Assembly (NCBI GenBank): GCA_963573315.1
Contig: OY752140.1
Location: forward strand, 4,356,231-4,420,230
Length of the DNA: 64,000 nucleotides
Direction: 5' to 3'
Source of the DNA: Entomortierella parvispora
Lineage: Eukaryota > Mortierellomycota > Mortierellomycetes > Mortierellales > Mortierellaceae
The notes below the pieces were generated by a model. The model saw only the letters and a list, made by a program, of their open reading frames with translations. It did not search any database and was not told the origin of the DNA. Shown here in pieces: positions 10,275 to 23,163 of the stretch; the stretch's first letter is position 1, and every line of letters begins with the position of its first letter. The translations under genes were made by a program, and so were the position numbers.

Positions 10275-11711
10275 TTAATAGTTTTCGGTGTAGGACTCGA
10301 CCGTGACAGAGATGTGGGTGTCTGAAGGAGCCACCTGCTTCTCGTGTGTAGAAGTGTTGTTGTTGTGAGTGTTAGCGTTCATGTGCCTCTGGGAGGCCTT
10401 CTCGGTAGGGTGCGAACCACGAGCACGGGAGGTGACCCAATGGACCGTCACGGCGTTCAAGGTCACGTCAAGGGTGCAAGAGAGCAGACAAAGGACCGAG
10501 TCTTCGAAACCGCGGAAGTAAACGAGAGTGAAGACGTTGCCGGAACTCAAGATGAGGGCAACGACGGAACCGATCAATGTGCGCTGGGCCACCTGACGGA
10601 GCTTCATCTTGGAGGGACCCTGGAGGACGGAGGTGGTAGACATCAAGGGGCGGATGAAGAGCATGGTCAACCAGCACGAGATGAAGATGTCGTACAAGAT
10701 GAGGGTGATCGAGGCCAGGGGCTTCAAACCGATATAGCACTCATCCTTGTCGTTCAAAACGGCGACGCGACTGAGGATCATGAGAATCAAGATCACGGTG
10801 TAGGGGGTCAAGAGCAGAATGTTGACCTTGTACAGCTAGAGATGGTCGAGATTGTTCCCCCAAGCCAATTGCATGATTTTTTTTAAAGGTGGCACAAAGT
10901 AGGGAAAATGAAGAAGGGGGGGATGGTGCACGTTAGTGAGCTGCATTGATGAAACGGTTGCGAGATGCACAAAGGGGAGGGGGGTGCACGAGGGGCATCC
11001 GGGTATTTCTATTAAGAGACATGACCCAAGCGACTCCCAAAGCGCAAAAAAGATGAACGAGTGGAGCAGGGTGGCCTGAGGGTCTCGATCAAGTGAAAAA
11101 AACCTACCGTAGTCTTCATTCGAGTACTTGCGACCGAGGACACGACATAGACCTTCTCGATCAGGAAAAGGTAGATGATGATCTTTGAGGCCGCGTACAG
11201 GGAAAGACAGACAAAAATGGACACTGTGCAGGACACAATGTTGCCAAAGTTGGTCGATGTCAACACGGCGGCAATGGTTGTGAAGGCCCATGACACAATG
11301 TACAGAGACACGACCAAACCGCGTGCGTAATTGATGTTGGCCAGACTTGTGCTTGAAGTCTTTCGACCAAAAAGCACTGACATCAAAGAGATGGCAAACA
11401 AGGAGACCAAAAGCGAGATGATCTCTAATAAAAGAGGGAGGGATTAAAAGCAAAGATGGGTCAATTGTCAGGGTTCAGGTTCTTTGCGGATCAGTTGGGG
11501 TTTTCATTCTTTCTGGCCTTTGACAGGAGAGGGGTGAAGTGTTGTGGGAGATCCATGAGATGGGCAAAGGGGCGACGAGAAAAAAGGTAGAGGGGCGACG
11601 AGAAAAAAGGTAGAGGGGCTATAGAAGGATGATAGGGAAGAGGGCTAAGAAGCTAGATGTGTGGGTAGAGATGGAGATCTACTTACCGGCGGCATCAGGG
11701 GACGACGACAT
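10275..11711 (-). CDS. Seven-pass integral membrane protein of unknown family
   Basis: Three exons on the minus strand: 11711-11687, 11424-11108, 10835-10275, phases closing, 300 aa. It begins MSSSPDAAEIISLLVSLF. Hydropathy by eye gives about seven segments: residues 9-25, 40-62, 70-90, 115-135, 150-172, 195-215 and 220-240. Between segments 5 and 6 lies a basic patch (SKMKLRQVAQRTLIGSVV), followed by a Cys-containing helix (DSVLCLLSCTLDVTLNAVTVHWVTSRAR). The C-terminal 60 residues are polar (His/Asn/Thr-rich) and probably cytosolic. The layout recalls orphan GPCR-like proteins of basal fungi and basidiomycetes, but no receptor signature (DRY, NPxxY) is visible, so no ligand or signalling role is claimed. 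A TATA element lies about 200 bases upstream. Confidence 0.82.
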
Positions 11712-11910
11712 TGTTGCTTATCAAAAACGTTTGCAAAAAAAGTAAAGTACGTGTGAAGAGTAAGAGGGAAAGAGAGGGAGAAGTGGAGCGAGGAAGGAGG
11801 GACACCTGGCAAAGGCTTCAGGAATGGGATGCAAGAAGGACGTTCTTGATTTTTTTGCAAGGAAGGAGGAGAGGGCACAATCGAAAGACTTTTGGCGCAG
11901 AAGGCGAGTC

Positions 11911-11920
11911 TTTATATACT
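11911..11920 (-). promoter_or_regulatory. TATA element upstream of the seven-pass membrane gene
   Basis: On the minus strand it reads AGTATATAAA, about 200 bases before the ATG at 11711, oriented correctly for that gene. Assigned by position and consensus only. Confidence 0.5.
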
Positions 11921-14748
11921 AGCACAAGAGAGCAAAAAGGGAAGCGAAAAGAATCGGCCCATGTCCTTCAGCACGATGACCGAGAGCGAAGCGACAAAAG
12001 ACCCAACGGCATTGCAGCAGATGGATCGTGGGCCAAGGCCCGCTCGATCCATAAAAAAAATAACGATGCGCGAGAATTGAATGGCGTTCTAATTCGAAGC
12101 AGAAGCAATTGAATGCAATCAATGGCGAATTATCCTCCTGAGTCGTACAATGTTTTCGTCACCTTTGGGAAGGGAGCAAGGAACCACCACCACCGCCACC
12201 ACCACCATTCGGGTCGCTCCCTCCCTCTCGCCAACCGTCGCTCGCCCTTTGCTCACTGTTCCTAGCTCTCGTTCGTTGGCAACGTCCATGCGTTGCAGCC
12301 CAAGTTTGTTCTTGCCAAATTTGTGTTTTGTTCCTTTCAAGCGAACACGCGCCCTTGAAAATATTTTCGCCGCGATCGTCCTGAAAGCAAAAAAAAAAAA
12401 AAAAAAAAAAAAATGGACCCAATTTTCCCCTCTATTTTGTTCCTTTAGGAGCAATGTAACGGGCAGCCAAGGAGAGAGCGAACATTGGTGTGCTTCCGAC
12501 CCCGGGATCGCGGCACTGCCTCGATCCGTGTTGGCGGGGTAGGAGTCTATGGATCGAAGAATCAGTTCTTTTGTCAGGAGCAGCGACGAGGGGGTTCATA
12601 GGGGAGGACGAAAGCGACCAAGGAGAAGGCGTGATAGGACCTCCGTTGATTGTTCCTGTCTGGACTATAGAGTCAATTCGCTATGGGACAATGTTGTTCT
12701 TTTTCTTTGATGTCTTGGACGACGCAATGAGGGAACGGGGTTGACGATCAGAATGCCACGGCAATACAGAGTTCAGGTTAAGTTTGAGGGTTGACAAAGC
12801 CGATATCATGGGGGTGTTTGAAGAGGGGATGGGTGAATCGAGAGAGAAAGAGAATAAGACCTAGATGTCGGTTTTTTGTCACTGAAGGGAAGGGAATCAG
12901 AAATAACAGAGCCCAGAGGGGTCAGGGGAAAGACTAGACAAACCGTCTAAAGAGAGGTTGGCTAAGAGGGGGGGAGCACAACAGGTGTGAACAACATGCA
13001 TGCACCAAAGCATGGAGCACCGCAATAATCTTTGTGATCCCCTCGTTCCCTTCTGCCCCCTTTTTTCCTTCAAAGACGTTGACCGGAGGTTTGCCGTGCT
13101 CAGAGTTCTCTGTGTCCTGCTGCAGGCTCTGTCGGCTTACTTTGTCTCTCCTTGTTTGAGTCTGCTTAGATCAGGGTCAAAAAAAAAGTACAATGCACAT
13201 CAAACGCGTACAGCTCATGCAAAGGCACACGGACTGCTGCGACACACCAAGATGTCACACGGTGCGGGGTGGACGCGGGGAAAGAGGGATGCACACACGG
13301 TGAAAGAAAAGGCGAGAGAAATAAGTCGGAAAAGAGACAGACAGAAACAGAGGAACGACGAACCAAGGGGTTCGATCCTCTTTGTCTTTTTTCGCGTTTT
13401 GTTTGGAAGCGGAAATGTTTGATTGATATCTTGCGTGATTTTATGGGTTCGTGTCGGTTTCGTGTTTGTTTGTAACCGAGCAATAAGGAAGTGGGCAGAT
13501 CAATATGAAAAGGCAATGACCCATTGGCTGGGTCCGTGGCGTCCTGCAAAAGAAAAAAAAAGTGGGATGCTCAACACGGCATGGATGTGTGCATGTACAT
13601 TCTAGGCCAATTCCTGCCAAAGAACTCCCTCTCCTTCGATTTGTCCATTTCCGCGATGCACGATGGCTTGAAGGACGTTTACGTTACGCTTGCGCCTTGT
13701 CGATTCAAGATCAAGATGGGGCTCCTGCGCACGTTTCTGAGTGGGAGGGGTGGGGGGTAGGGAGTACGAGAGAGCGAGGTGCTTGGGTCTCCAGCAGGTA
13801 ATTTGCAAGTTTTTTGTTGTTTGTGTTGTTGCGTTTGTTTTTTTTCCCCGTCATGGCATGCATCAATGTGGTCCTCGGCCGGCAAACAGGCAACAAGGGG
13901 CAAACAATCATATTAATATCAAAACAGGGATGAAGCGGAGGAGAGGATGTGTGCGTTTGTTTGGTGGCACAGGCGGCAGGCAGGGATGGAAAGTGTGGGC
14001 GAGAGGACGGCTGACACTGCAGCAAGATCGCAAAGCCTGCACGGACCCAGCGCCACCAACCGATATCTGATACTGATATGATGATATCGAGATTAAAAAA
14101 TTCTTGAATAGCGATTTCTTTTTGATTTAATTTTTAATCAAGGAGTAGCTATTCAAAGAATTTTTATATTTTATTATTTAATTTTCATTCGGGAAAGCGG
14201 AGCTGTGACGTGCAAGTGCGGAATCACGCGGTATTGGGAATCGCGGATAACTTATCATGATCTTGGACCACCTTTTGCTGAAGCTTCCTCCTTTACGTCG
14301 AGAGCACGCCTCTCGTGCTCACAAGCCCGGGGAGAGATAACAGAGATACAGTATCTCTTTGGGGAAGACAGACTGGAGATCGTTGATCTGTCGATCTGCA
14401 GGGTGTGGACCCCACCAGCACGAGAGGTTCTCAGACAAAAGATTGCATATGACGCGCTCCTCCCTTGTACCTGTCCGCCCGTCTCGTGAGGAGTGTCTCG
14501 TTTCTCTTGTTCTTTTTTGTCCATTCCGCGCTGGACAGGTTGTTCATCCCGCACCTTCCTTTTTCTTCCCTCCGTCTCCTCTTACATTTCACCTTCTCAT
14601 CTCTTCTCTTCCCCGTCCTCGCTCTACCACCAAGTCCCTGGGCTGACTCCCCATCTACGCTCATCCATCGTTATTTACCAATCCTCATCCTCTGCTTCTT
14701 GGACCTCCAAGCGCAATCGCATTGCTTCCGCGCGGTCACTCCATGCTC
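11921..14748. other. Long intergenic region between membrane-protein gene and glycogen debranching gene
   Basis: About 2.8 kb in which I find no convincing gene. Open frames are short, low in complexity and lack splice-consistent neighbours. It contains a CCACCACCG microsatellite (12182-12208), a 25-base A run (12389-12413), G-rich stretches near 12960-12980 and 13735-13760, an AT-rich palindrome (14095-14165), and a C/T-rich leader before the debranching enzyme (14510-14700). Confidence 0.55.
14095..14165. repeat. Imperfect AT-rich palindrome, MITE-like or foldback
   Basis: The left arm (about 14095-14127) and right arm (about 14136-14165) are inverted copies with a few mismatches, sharing AAAAATTCTT(T)GAATAGC at the outer ends and TTGATT/AATCAA at the centre. 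It is far more AT-rich than the flanks. It could be a short foldback element, a cruciform-forming site or a bidirectional terminator. Confidence 0.6.
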
Positions 14749-17700
14749 ATGTCGGACCAAACAGAGCCCACAGTCGTGTATCGTATCGAGCTCGACGACG
14801 ATGGCTCTCCTGCAGAGTCTTCCTCGGTACGTTATCCTCACTGACTCTTTCCTGGGGGTTATGCTCGCTCTCGCCTACAAGGTGCTCCTCCATGATTGCT
14901 AACCCTGTTCTACCGATCGTGCTTGTATAGTACTATCGCCTGCCACCGCCAGACACGCCTTACATTCTTCAGTTCAAGGTCATTGCTGGATCCCTGGCCT
15001 CTAATCAGGGTAGTGTGTGGACTAACTATCCGCCAAAGGGGTAATTGACAAACACGGGAAGATGCCCTTGCCCCCTTCCCACGGTCCAAGGACTGACAGA
15101 TCTGTTCCTGTTTTTCGTGTCGTCATGCGCGTGCTTGGGATATTTCTTGTGTCCGCTGACGCAACCTTCTCTACGTTTGCCTTAGAACGCCGTTCCAGGG
15201 AATCCAGTTTTACCAGCACCCGTAAGTTGCCAGAGTTTTTTTTGTGTATCGAAAATGTTGGTTCGTCATAAATCGCCATCTCGATCTAACATTGTCATCA
15301 ACCTCCCCCCCCCGTTATTCAACTGTTAAGACTTGCCGGGCTGGAGACAGAATGTGATCTTCAAATTGAAGGCTCGGGCGCCTTCGAATACTATGTCCAG
15401 CATTCGCCGTATCTCCAAGAGGATGGGACTGAGGTGTGGAGTCGATCCAAGACTACTGGATACTTTGTCGTTGATCCTCAGCTGAAGGTGGAGTCCAAGG
15501 ATAAAACTAGTACTGCGGGATCATTGCCACTGGAGGCCCTCGTCATCGAATCAGTCGTGCCAAAGTGGATGGGCAAACTCTCGGAATGGACACCCCATCT
15601 CGAAACCATTTCCGAAAGCGGCTACAACATGATTCACTTTGTCCCTTTGCAATACCGAGGAATTTCGAACTCGCCCTATTCCATCTTTGATCAGCTCAAA
15701 TTTGACCCCCATCTCTTTGAAGACAAGGACAAAGACAAATCTGAGGAGGAGCAGCGTGCCATTGTCAAGACTATGCTCTCAAAGATCGAGAACGACTATG
15801 GCGCCCTATCCTTGACCGACATTGTCTGGAACCACACGGCGTGCAACTCGACTTGGCTCTGGGACCATCCTGAAGCAGGTACGTGTCCAATCTCTCTATC
15901 TACATCGCTTGTGTGTATCAAAGGAACCACAGCTAATTTTTTTTCTTTTTTCTTTAACATCCAGGATACAATCTCCACAACTCGCCTCACTTGATTCCCG
16001 CGTTCGAACTGGATTGTGCACTTCTAAAATTCTCGGCATTTATTGCAAGCCCAGCATCCCCGCTGCCATCTGATATCAAGACGGAAGCCGAGCTCGAAAC
16101 TGTCATGACAGAACTTCGACGCGTTGTTTTTGCCGATATCAAATTGTGGGAGTTTTATGTGGTGGACGTCCTCGCGTCGCTGAAGGAGTTCAAGTCGAGC
16201 ATTATCACAAAGGCCAAGTACCCATCAGATCGGTTCAAGTACGAAGACTTGAAAAAGAAGACACTCAAAGAAAGGGCCGCCATCCTTCGCAAGGCTGCTA
16301 TGATTGAAGCGGATGAGCATGGCGCACGACATCACAAAAAAATCACCATCGATATTGCAATGTCATTTATGTCGGCCTTACTCAACCAAGACCTCACTGC
16401 CTCGGGCGTTTCAGTTGACTCGGTCTGCGAACAATACAAGGCCATCGTAAACGAGGTTAATCTGGACTTTTACAAGTCGTATGATAAAGACGTAGAGACT
16501 ATCATCTCTAACATTGAGAATCGCGTCAAGTACATTCGACTTGAAGAGAATGGACCTAAACTTGGACCAGTCACGGAGGAGTATGTAGACAAAAGTTGCC
16601 AAATGACGAGGTCAGATATTGTAACTCATTTCCCTTATTCCCTTTTCCCTGTAATCTTTAGGAACCCTTTGGTGGAGACGTATTTCACTCGTTTGCCGGA
16701 AAACGAAAGGACCTCTGTTCATCCTCCCGGATCTCTCGCTCTTGTCAACAACGGCTGGATCTGGAACGCAGACCCCCTTCAGGACTTTGCGGGAAAGTCG
16801 AGCCACGCCTATCTTCGAAGAGAGGTCATTATTTGGGGAGATTGCGTCAAGCTACGATATGGAGCTGGACCCGTAAGTCATAACGATTTCAAGTCTACAT
16901 TGATGAAGTTTGGATTTGAAATGGCACTCCATCTAATGGGAATTATGGATCTTCAATGGTTGTTTAGGAGGATGTACCATGGTTGTGGGAACGTATGAGA
17001 GAGTACACTTTGCAGTCCGCAGGACTGTTCCATGGTTTTCGCATCGACAATTGTCATTCGACCCCACTCCATCTGGCTCAGTATTTGCTCGATGCAGCTC
17101 GTACAGTCAGGCCAAATCTCTATGTCGTCGCTGAGCTGTTCACTGGTTCTGAAGACATGGATATTCGCTTTGTCAGTCGTCTTGGTATCAATTCACTCAT
17201 TCGTGAAGCCATGCAAGCCTGGGAACCTCGTGAGCTCAGCCGACTTATACACAAACATGGTCTCAAGCCTGTGGGTTAGTTACAGTCAAATGTTTGATTA
17301 CAGTCTTTTTTTGTCGAAGGAGTTGTAGATCCACTTACTAATCAATTTTGGACTGGCAGGTTGTATGGAACGTAGTCTGTGCGAAGATGTATCATGGACG
17401 AAATCAGATGAAAAAATTGTTCTACGCAAAGTGACACCTCTTGTCGGTTCTCACCCACACGCACTGTTCATGGACTGCACGCACGATAACGAGACACCTA
17501 ATCAGAAGCGCCGTGCAGAGGTAAAAGATTGGCACGGTCTCATCACCCTGTTCATGACGTGGTACCGGTGGTTCTAACAAGTTGCCATCCGGATTATTTT
17601 AATAGGATACTCTTTCCAATGCCGGTCTTGTGTGTATGACCTCTTGCGCCATTGGCTCTGTGAAGGGATATGACGAGATCTATCCCACACTGCTCAATTT

Positions 17701-20700
17701 AGTAACAGAGTCTCGCCACTATGTAACCTACAAAGACCCCATGGCCGTGGGAATCTGTAGCGTGAAGGCACAGTTAAACAGGCTACATACAGACCTGGCC
17801 CTTCAAGGATATGAAGAAGCACACGTTCACCACGAGAACGAGGTACAGTGCCGAGAATGAGCTGTCTGTTGGTATTATCGTTGCTACCGGCTGACTTGTT
17901 TGTTCCTGGACTGACTGATACGCTCCTTCCCTGACCATCTGCCTATTTTATTAGTACATCATTGTCCATCGTCAGCATCCAAAGACGTTGAAGGGATACA
18001 TCCTGATTGCACACACTTCCTTTTACGACAATCCCAAAAGAGGCGAAATTCAACCCATTCGACTGCGTGATACAACCACCAAAGTCATCATGTCCATTGG
18101 TTTGGAGATCACGTCTAGAACTGTGAATAAGAGCGAGAAGTTTTTGGAGGGATTGCCTGCAAAGGTTATCGATTTGGCACCGCCAAAGATTTCAACATTG
18201 TCAGATGATCAGGGGGTCTTCACACAGGTCGAAATTCCGGAGCACTTCCCTGGAGGAAGCATCATTCTTTTGGAAACGTCTGTTGGCAGCAAGGTACCAA
18301 CCGACATTGAGACGTTGGTGACAACTATTCCAGAAAGCGTTATGGGCGTTCTTGGGTGGATGGAATTGAATGTTGTTCTCTACCGCTGCGATGGCGAGGA
18401 ACAGGATTTGACTCGTAAGTGGAGCGTTTTTTTCCAGTTGGCGGATAATTGATTGTATGTGAAGACGAAGATGACTTATTTCTACTTTCTTATCTACTCA
18501 CATCGTGAAATGCTCAGCTGGAAATGGTGTCTACAATATCCCCGGTCATGGCTCCTTGGTCTACTGCGGACTAGAGGGTTATGTTTCTGTTCTTAAACCG
18601 ATCATTGAAACAAACGATCTCGGCCACCCATTCTGCGCTCACTTGCGTCAGGGACACTGGGCGCTGGACTATATTCGCGATCGCATTGAAAGGTACATAT
18701 TATTCCGTTGCTGCCAAGGACACTCAGTAGGATATTGGTTGCCGTATTAACTCGCACCCTGCGAATTCCATTACTAGACATTTGGCAATTTTCCCGGCGT
18801 TGGCATCAGTGCAGGAATGGTACCAGGATCGAATGGACGCGATCAAATTGCTTCCAAACTACTTGGTCCCCAGATACTTTGCGCTCGCTGTCATGACGGC
18901 TTACGAGGCAGCCAGAGTGAGAGCGTACTCGTTAATGACGCCACTGATTCAAAGGGGCGACTACTTTACTCGATCCCTTAGTCTGACCGCACTGCAGGTT
19001 TACAGTTTCGTGGACTCTGCTAGTTTGAATCCGACGGCCAAAATTCCAAGTTTGGCTGCAGGATTGCCCCATTTCACATACCGACACATGAGGACATGGG
19101 GACGCGACGTCTTCATCAGTTTACGCGGAATTCTACTTGTTACAGGCCAGTATGAAGCTGCAAGGGAGCACATTCTCGCTTTCGCTAGTAGCTTGAAGCA
19201 CGGCATGATTCCAAACTTGCTCGACAGCTTGAGGTCCCCACGGTACAATTCCAGAGATTCCGTTTGGTGGTTCTTCCAGTCGGTTCAGGATTATTGTACC
19301 CTAGTTCCAAATGGGGAGGACATCTTGCAAGAATCTTTTGCCCGCCGGTTCCCTGACGGCCACAACTTCGTCGAATACACAAGTCCTGAGGCTTATTCTA
19401 CCAGTGTTACACTTGAGGACATCCTGATCGAGATTTTGGAAGCCCACGCCAATGGAATCCACTATCGCGAATGGAATGCTGGACCCAGATTGGACGAGCA
19501 AATGTCCGACAAAGGATTCCAAGTGGATGTGGATCTAGATTTTGACACTGGATTTGTCACTGGAGGAAGCGTTTACAACTGCGGCACTTGGATGGACAAG
19601 ATGGGAGAGAGCGCCAAGGCCGGCACCAAGGGAGTACCTGCCACTCCTCGTGATGGCGCGAACGTGGAAATCATTGGACTATTGAAGTCTTCGTTGCGTT
19701 GGGTGATTGGGCTTCATCAACGGAATAAGTTCAGATTGGACACTATCCAGATTGGCGAGACAATCTTTAAGGGCATCACGCGTCCAGCACGAACCCTGAC
19801 AATCGAGCAATGGAACGACTTGATCCAACAGAATTTCGAAAAGTACTTTTATGTACCCCTGGACCCTGCTCAGGACAGCGAGTACAAGATTCATTCTGAG
19901 CTCGTCAACCGTCGAGGAATGTACAAGGATACGTATGGATCAATTACTCCGTTTGCAGATTACCAGATGCGCCCCAACTTTCCGGTGGCGATGTGTGTTG
20001 CGCCCGAACTCTTCAACAAAGATCACGCAATTGGAGCTCTCGATCTTGCAAAGCAAGTCCTGCTCGGCCCACTTGGTAAAACCCTTTGACGATGAACAAA
20101 GAACGTGCACAATGAATGGATGGGACGAAGATGAAAGCTAGGTGCTCACTGATAATCGTTTCTTTTATCAAAAGGCATGAGGACACTGGATCCTCTCGAC
20201 TGGGCTTATAGGCCCAACTATGACAACCAAAACGACTCTGACGATCGGATGGTTGCAAAGGGTTGGAACTATCATCAAGGACCTGTAAGCTGTTGCAGAG
20301 GCAGTTGATGATATAATGGTAACCCTTTTATTAGATGTGGTTCTAACATACTCCTTGGCTTTCATGATACTTAGGAATGGCTGTGGTGCACCGGCTACTT
20401 TTTCCGCGCCTACTTGTACTTTAGATTGCAATGTGAACCCAACAAGGTAGGAAACCTGCTGCAGGTGCAGATGTAGACTGAGAGTGGGACACAGGACGAC
20501 AAACAGCTTCCTAACTACTTTTTTTCTGGTGCGTCCCTCTGCAATGATACTCAGGCCAATGATACCTTTTTTGAGTTGCATCGCATGATGCTTCCCCACA
20601 AAGCCCAGCTGGAGACGAGTCCCTGGGCCGGTTTGGCTGAGTTGACTAATCTGGAGGGAGCCATTTGTGTGGATGCATGCCAGTCGCAGGCGTGGTCTTC

Positions 20701-20767
20701 ATCAACACTACTGGATCTTCTGCACGACATTGATGTCCTGCGCCGGGAAGGTCTCTTGAAGGAATAG
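14749..20767 (+). CDS. GDB1: Glycogen debranching enzyme (bifunctional)
   Basis: Removes glycogen branch points in the cytosol by 4-alpha-glucanotransferase then amylo-1,6-glucosidase activity. Fifteen exons: 14749-14826, 14931-15040, 15186-15221, 15331-15878, 15965-16610, 16662-16872, 16968-17274, 17360-17520, 17606-17842, 17955-18414, 18518-18692, 18778-20075, 20175-20284, 20375-20446, 20555-20767. Phases close to give 1553 aa, the family's usual length (about 1530). The N-terminal transferase half shows [48 protein letters not shown] (nucleophile Asp), [10 protein letters not shown] (acid Glu) and DCTHDNETP. The C-terminal glucosidase half shows [44 protein letters not shown] and [12 protein letters not shown]. 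An in-frame ATG at 14743 is an alternative start. Intron 16611-16661 is 51 bases with no stop, so its retention would also encode protein. Confidence 0.97.
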
Positions 20768-21064
20768 ACCTCTCAGCCAGTTTTGTTTTTCTGTCGTTGA
20801 AACATAAAGTCTTTCGTTTCCCAAAAAAAAAAAAAAAAAAAAATTGGTGGCGAAGGCAACAGCTCCCCTTAAGATCTCGGGAGGTTGATCAACCGTGTCT
20901 CCATCGTACCCTGTTCACCAGAAACCAGCATCACCCCCATCTCGAAATCAGGAGCCAGGAGCCAGGAGCCAAGAGCCAAGACTAAGATTCATACCCATCC
21001 ATCTCGACCCCAAGACCCCTAGGACTGGATAGACAAAGGAATTCACAATCTATAATCAACGCTC
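20768..21064. other. Short intergenic with 21-base A run
   Basis: Holds the 3' UTR of the debranching gene, an A homopolymer at about 20823-20843, and four copies of an AGGAGCC/AGAGCCA-type word at 20949-20980 just before the PIG-M start. Confidence 0.5.
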
Positions 21065-22624
21065 ATGCTACGACTGCCTTCATTCAACGTGACGTTCCGG
21101 CAACTGATCGGCGCCAGCGTGGCATTGCATGCCATCTTGCTAATCTATGGGCACTGGCAGGACACCCATCTCGTCGTAAAGTACACGGATATTGACTATG
21201 TTGTATTCACTGATGCTTCTCGGTACCTTACGCAAGGACTGTCGCCGTACAGACGCGCCACCTATCGATACACGCCCCTACTAGCGCAGATGCTCATGCC
21301 CAACATTTATCTACACGAATCATTTGGCAAGTGGATTTTCACAGGCGCCAACCTGCTAATCGGCGTGTTGATCCAAAAGATCCTTCGGCTCCGGGGCATG
21401 TCCGAATCCAGAGCTGTCAAGTTTACAGCTCTGTGGCTCCTCAATCCAATGGTCGCCAACATCTCGACGCGAGGCAATGCTGAGAGTGTGATCGGTGCCA
21501 TGGTCCTCGGTTCGTTTTACTTGATCATGAAACGGAGGATTGGCTGGGGCGCCTTCTTTTATGGACTCAGCGTGCATTTCAAGACCTATCCCATCATCTA
21601 TTCGATCGCCCTGTTGGTAATGATGGACGATAACTATGGAGCACAGCCCGGCAACAACTCGGAAACAGCTTCTCGTGGTACTCGCCAGCGTGCGGATGGC
21701 GCAACTGCATCAGGATCGGCCAGGGAGGAGGAGCGTGTGAACCAGTCATTCGTAGTGAGGCTGGCCAAGGATGCCGTGGACTTTATCACTTGGCGTCGTG
21801 TCCAATTCGGCCTACTGAGCGGCGGATGGTTTTTTCTCATCACTGGTCTCATGTATTACTTGTAAGTTGCATGTATTCATCCACCCTCGTCTGAGCATTC
21901 GCATTCTAACAGAGAATGGTGCTAACTGCGCTTCCTCACTTTTTCTACTTTTTGATAGCTATGGATATGAGTTCTTGTTTGAGACTTATCTGTACCATGT
22001 CACCCGCAAGGACCATCGCCACAACTTTTCATTCTGGTTCTATAACATCTACCTGACTTTCACTTCGCCCACGGGCACGTTGGTTGGTGTCCTCACGTTC
22101 GTGCCACAACTTGCGCTCGTACTGGCTATTGGCTGCTGTTTTGGAAAAGACATCTTTTTTTGTGCTTTCTTGCAAACATTTGCATTTGTCGCCTGGAACA
22201 AAGTCTGCACTGCTCAGGTAATCCTACGAACTCTCTGTTGTTTGTGAACAATTCAATTGCGACGATTTCTAACTCTGTTGTCCTTTTCACCCTACAGTAC
22301 TTCATGTGGTACATTGTATTCTTACCCTTGCTTATCCCATGCTTGTCCTCGAATCCTCGAATGGGCCTCCGTTCCCAGGGTCGCAACATGCTACTGGGTT
22401 GGGTGATATCTCAGGCCCTTTGGCTTTCACAGGCTTACAATCTCGAGTTCCTCGGCCTGAACACATTCTGGAACCTATTCTTGGCGTCCGCATTCATGTA
22501 CGCAACGAACGTGTGGATCCTGGCCGAATTGATCACTGGCGCGGAGTACGAGCCCATCTTTGGGGAGCGCGGGGTCATCCGACAGGTATGGTCCCGTTTG
22601 CCAGGCAGCGACAAAGCGCAATGA
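21065..22624 (+). CDS. GPI14: GPI mannosyltransferase 1 (PIG-M/GPI14)
   Basis: Adds the first alpha-1,4-mannose to the GPI anchor on the ER lumenal side, using dolichol-phosphate mannose. Exons 21065-21861, 21959-22217 and 22298-22624 give 460 aa. The protein is multi-pass. An acidic motif follows the first membrane segment (KYTDIDYVVFTDA; the DxD-type site of this GT-C family). Then come GLSPYRRATYRYTPLLA, LWLLNPMVANISTRGNAES and YGLSVHFKTYPIIY, all diagnostic of PIG-M. An insert of about 50 polar residues (near 195-245) lies in a loop. The C-terminal part has FWFYNIYLTFTSPTGT and MWYIVFLPLLIP. Poly(A) signal at 22643-22648. PIG-M needs a small partner (PIG-X/PBN1), not seen in this window. 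Confidence 0.95.
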
Positions 22625-23163
22625 CGACACCCTGGATTAAAAAATAAAAAGATTTGAATAGTTGTGTATCCCACGATCTCTGGAGCGTCCCTTTTGTTCC
22701 TGTCCCTTCTTTTGTCCGTTCTTTTGTTTGTGGTTTTTTTTGTCCTCGTCATTTTCATCGTTTGTGTCCTCTTCATCCTCTTTCTTCTCTGCTTTCTTTC
22801 TCCTCTCCTTCCCCAATCACCTTCGTTATTCGATCCATCCTCCGTTATTCCAGAGCTGTTGACGACTCGTTCATTACTGCTCTCACTCTTGTGCTCCCCA
22901 CAGACCTCAGCTCACTTTTCCTTCTTTCTTTCTGTTGTTGTTGTACTTCTTGATTTGGATGGTCTGATCCATCCCCATCGTGCCAACCTCCTCTTTCTCC
23001 CCTTTCCCCCCACCCCCCTTTCTCCTCACTCACGTTTCTGTTCCTTTTTTCTTTCTTTTCGCTTTCTCCACCTCCCGTTTTTCGTCCATCAGCATAACAG
23101 CACACGCAAACACATACACGCACAAGCACAAGCACACGCATACGCACACAACCTCGATCCCGT
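22625..23163. other. Pyrimidine-rich leader of the ceramide synthase gene
   Basis: About 540 bases, strongly C/T-rich on the plus strand up to 23090, then a CA-rich stretch (ACACGCACAAGCACAAGCAC...) just before the ATG. It probably holds promoter and 5' UTR. The ORFs read here are low-complexity artefacts. Confidence 0.55.

Noticed and set aside
12389-12413. Long A run as the tail of a retroposed gene or LINE
   Set aside because: No coding sequence, target duplication or truncated reverse-transcriptase gene lies beside it. Similar A runs occur at 20823 and 28661 with no attached element.
12119-12542. ORFs around the 25-base A run
   Set aside because: Poly-Lys or poly-Phe stretches from the homopolymer, flanked by low-complexity CCACC repeats.
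15010-15040. GT at 15010 as donor of the second GDB1 exon
   Set aside because: Using it would delete the conserved VWTNYPPKG motif. The donor at 15041 keeps it and closes the phase.
16983-17328. Overlapping alternative frames inside GDB1
   Set aside because: Shadows of the debranching enzyme, which has family motifs in the chosen frame.
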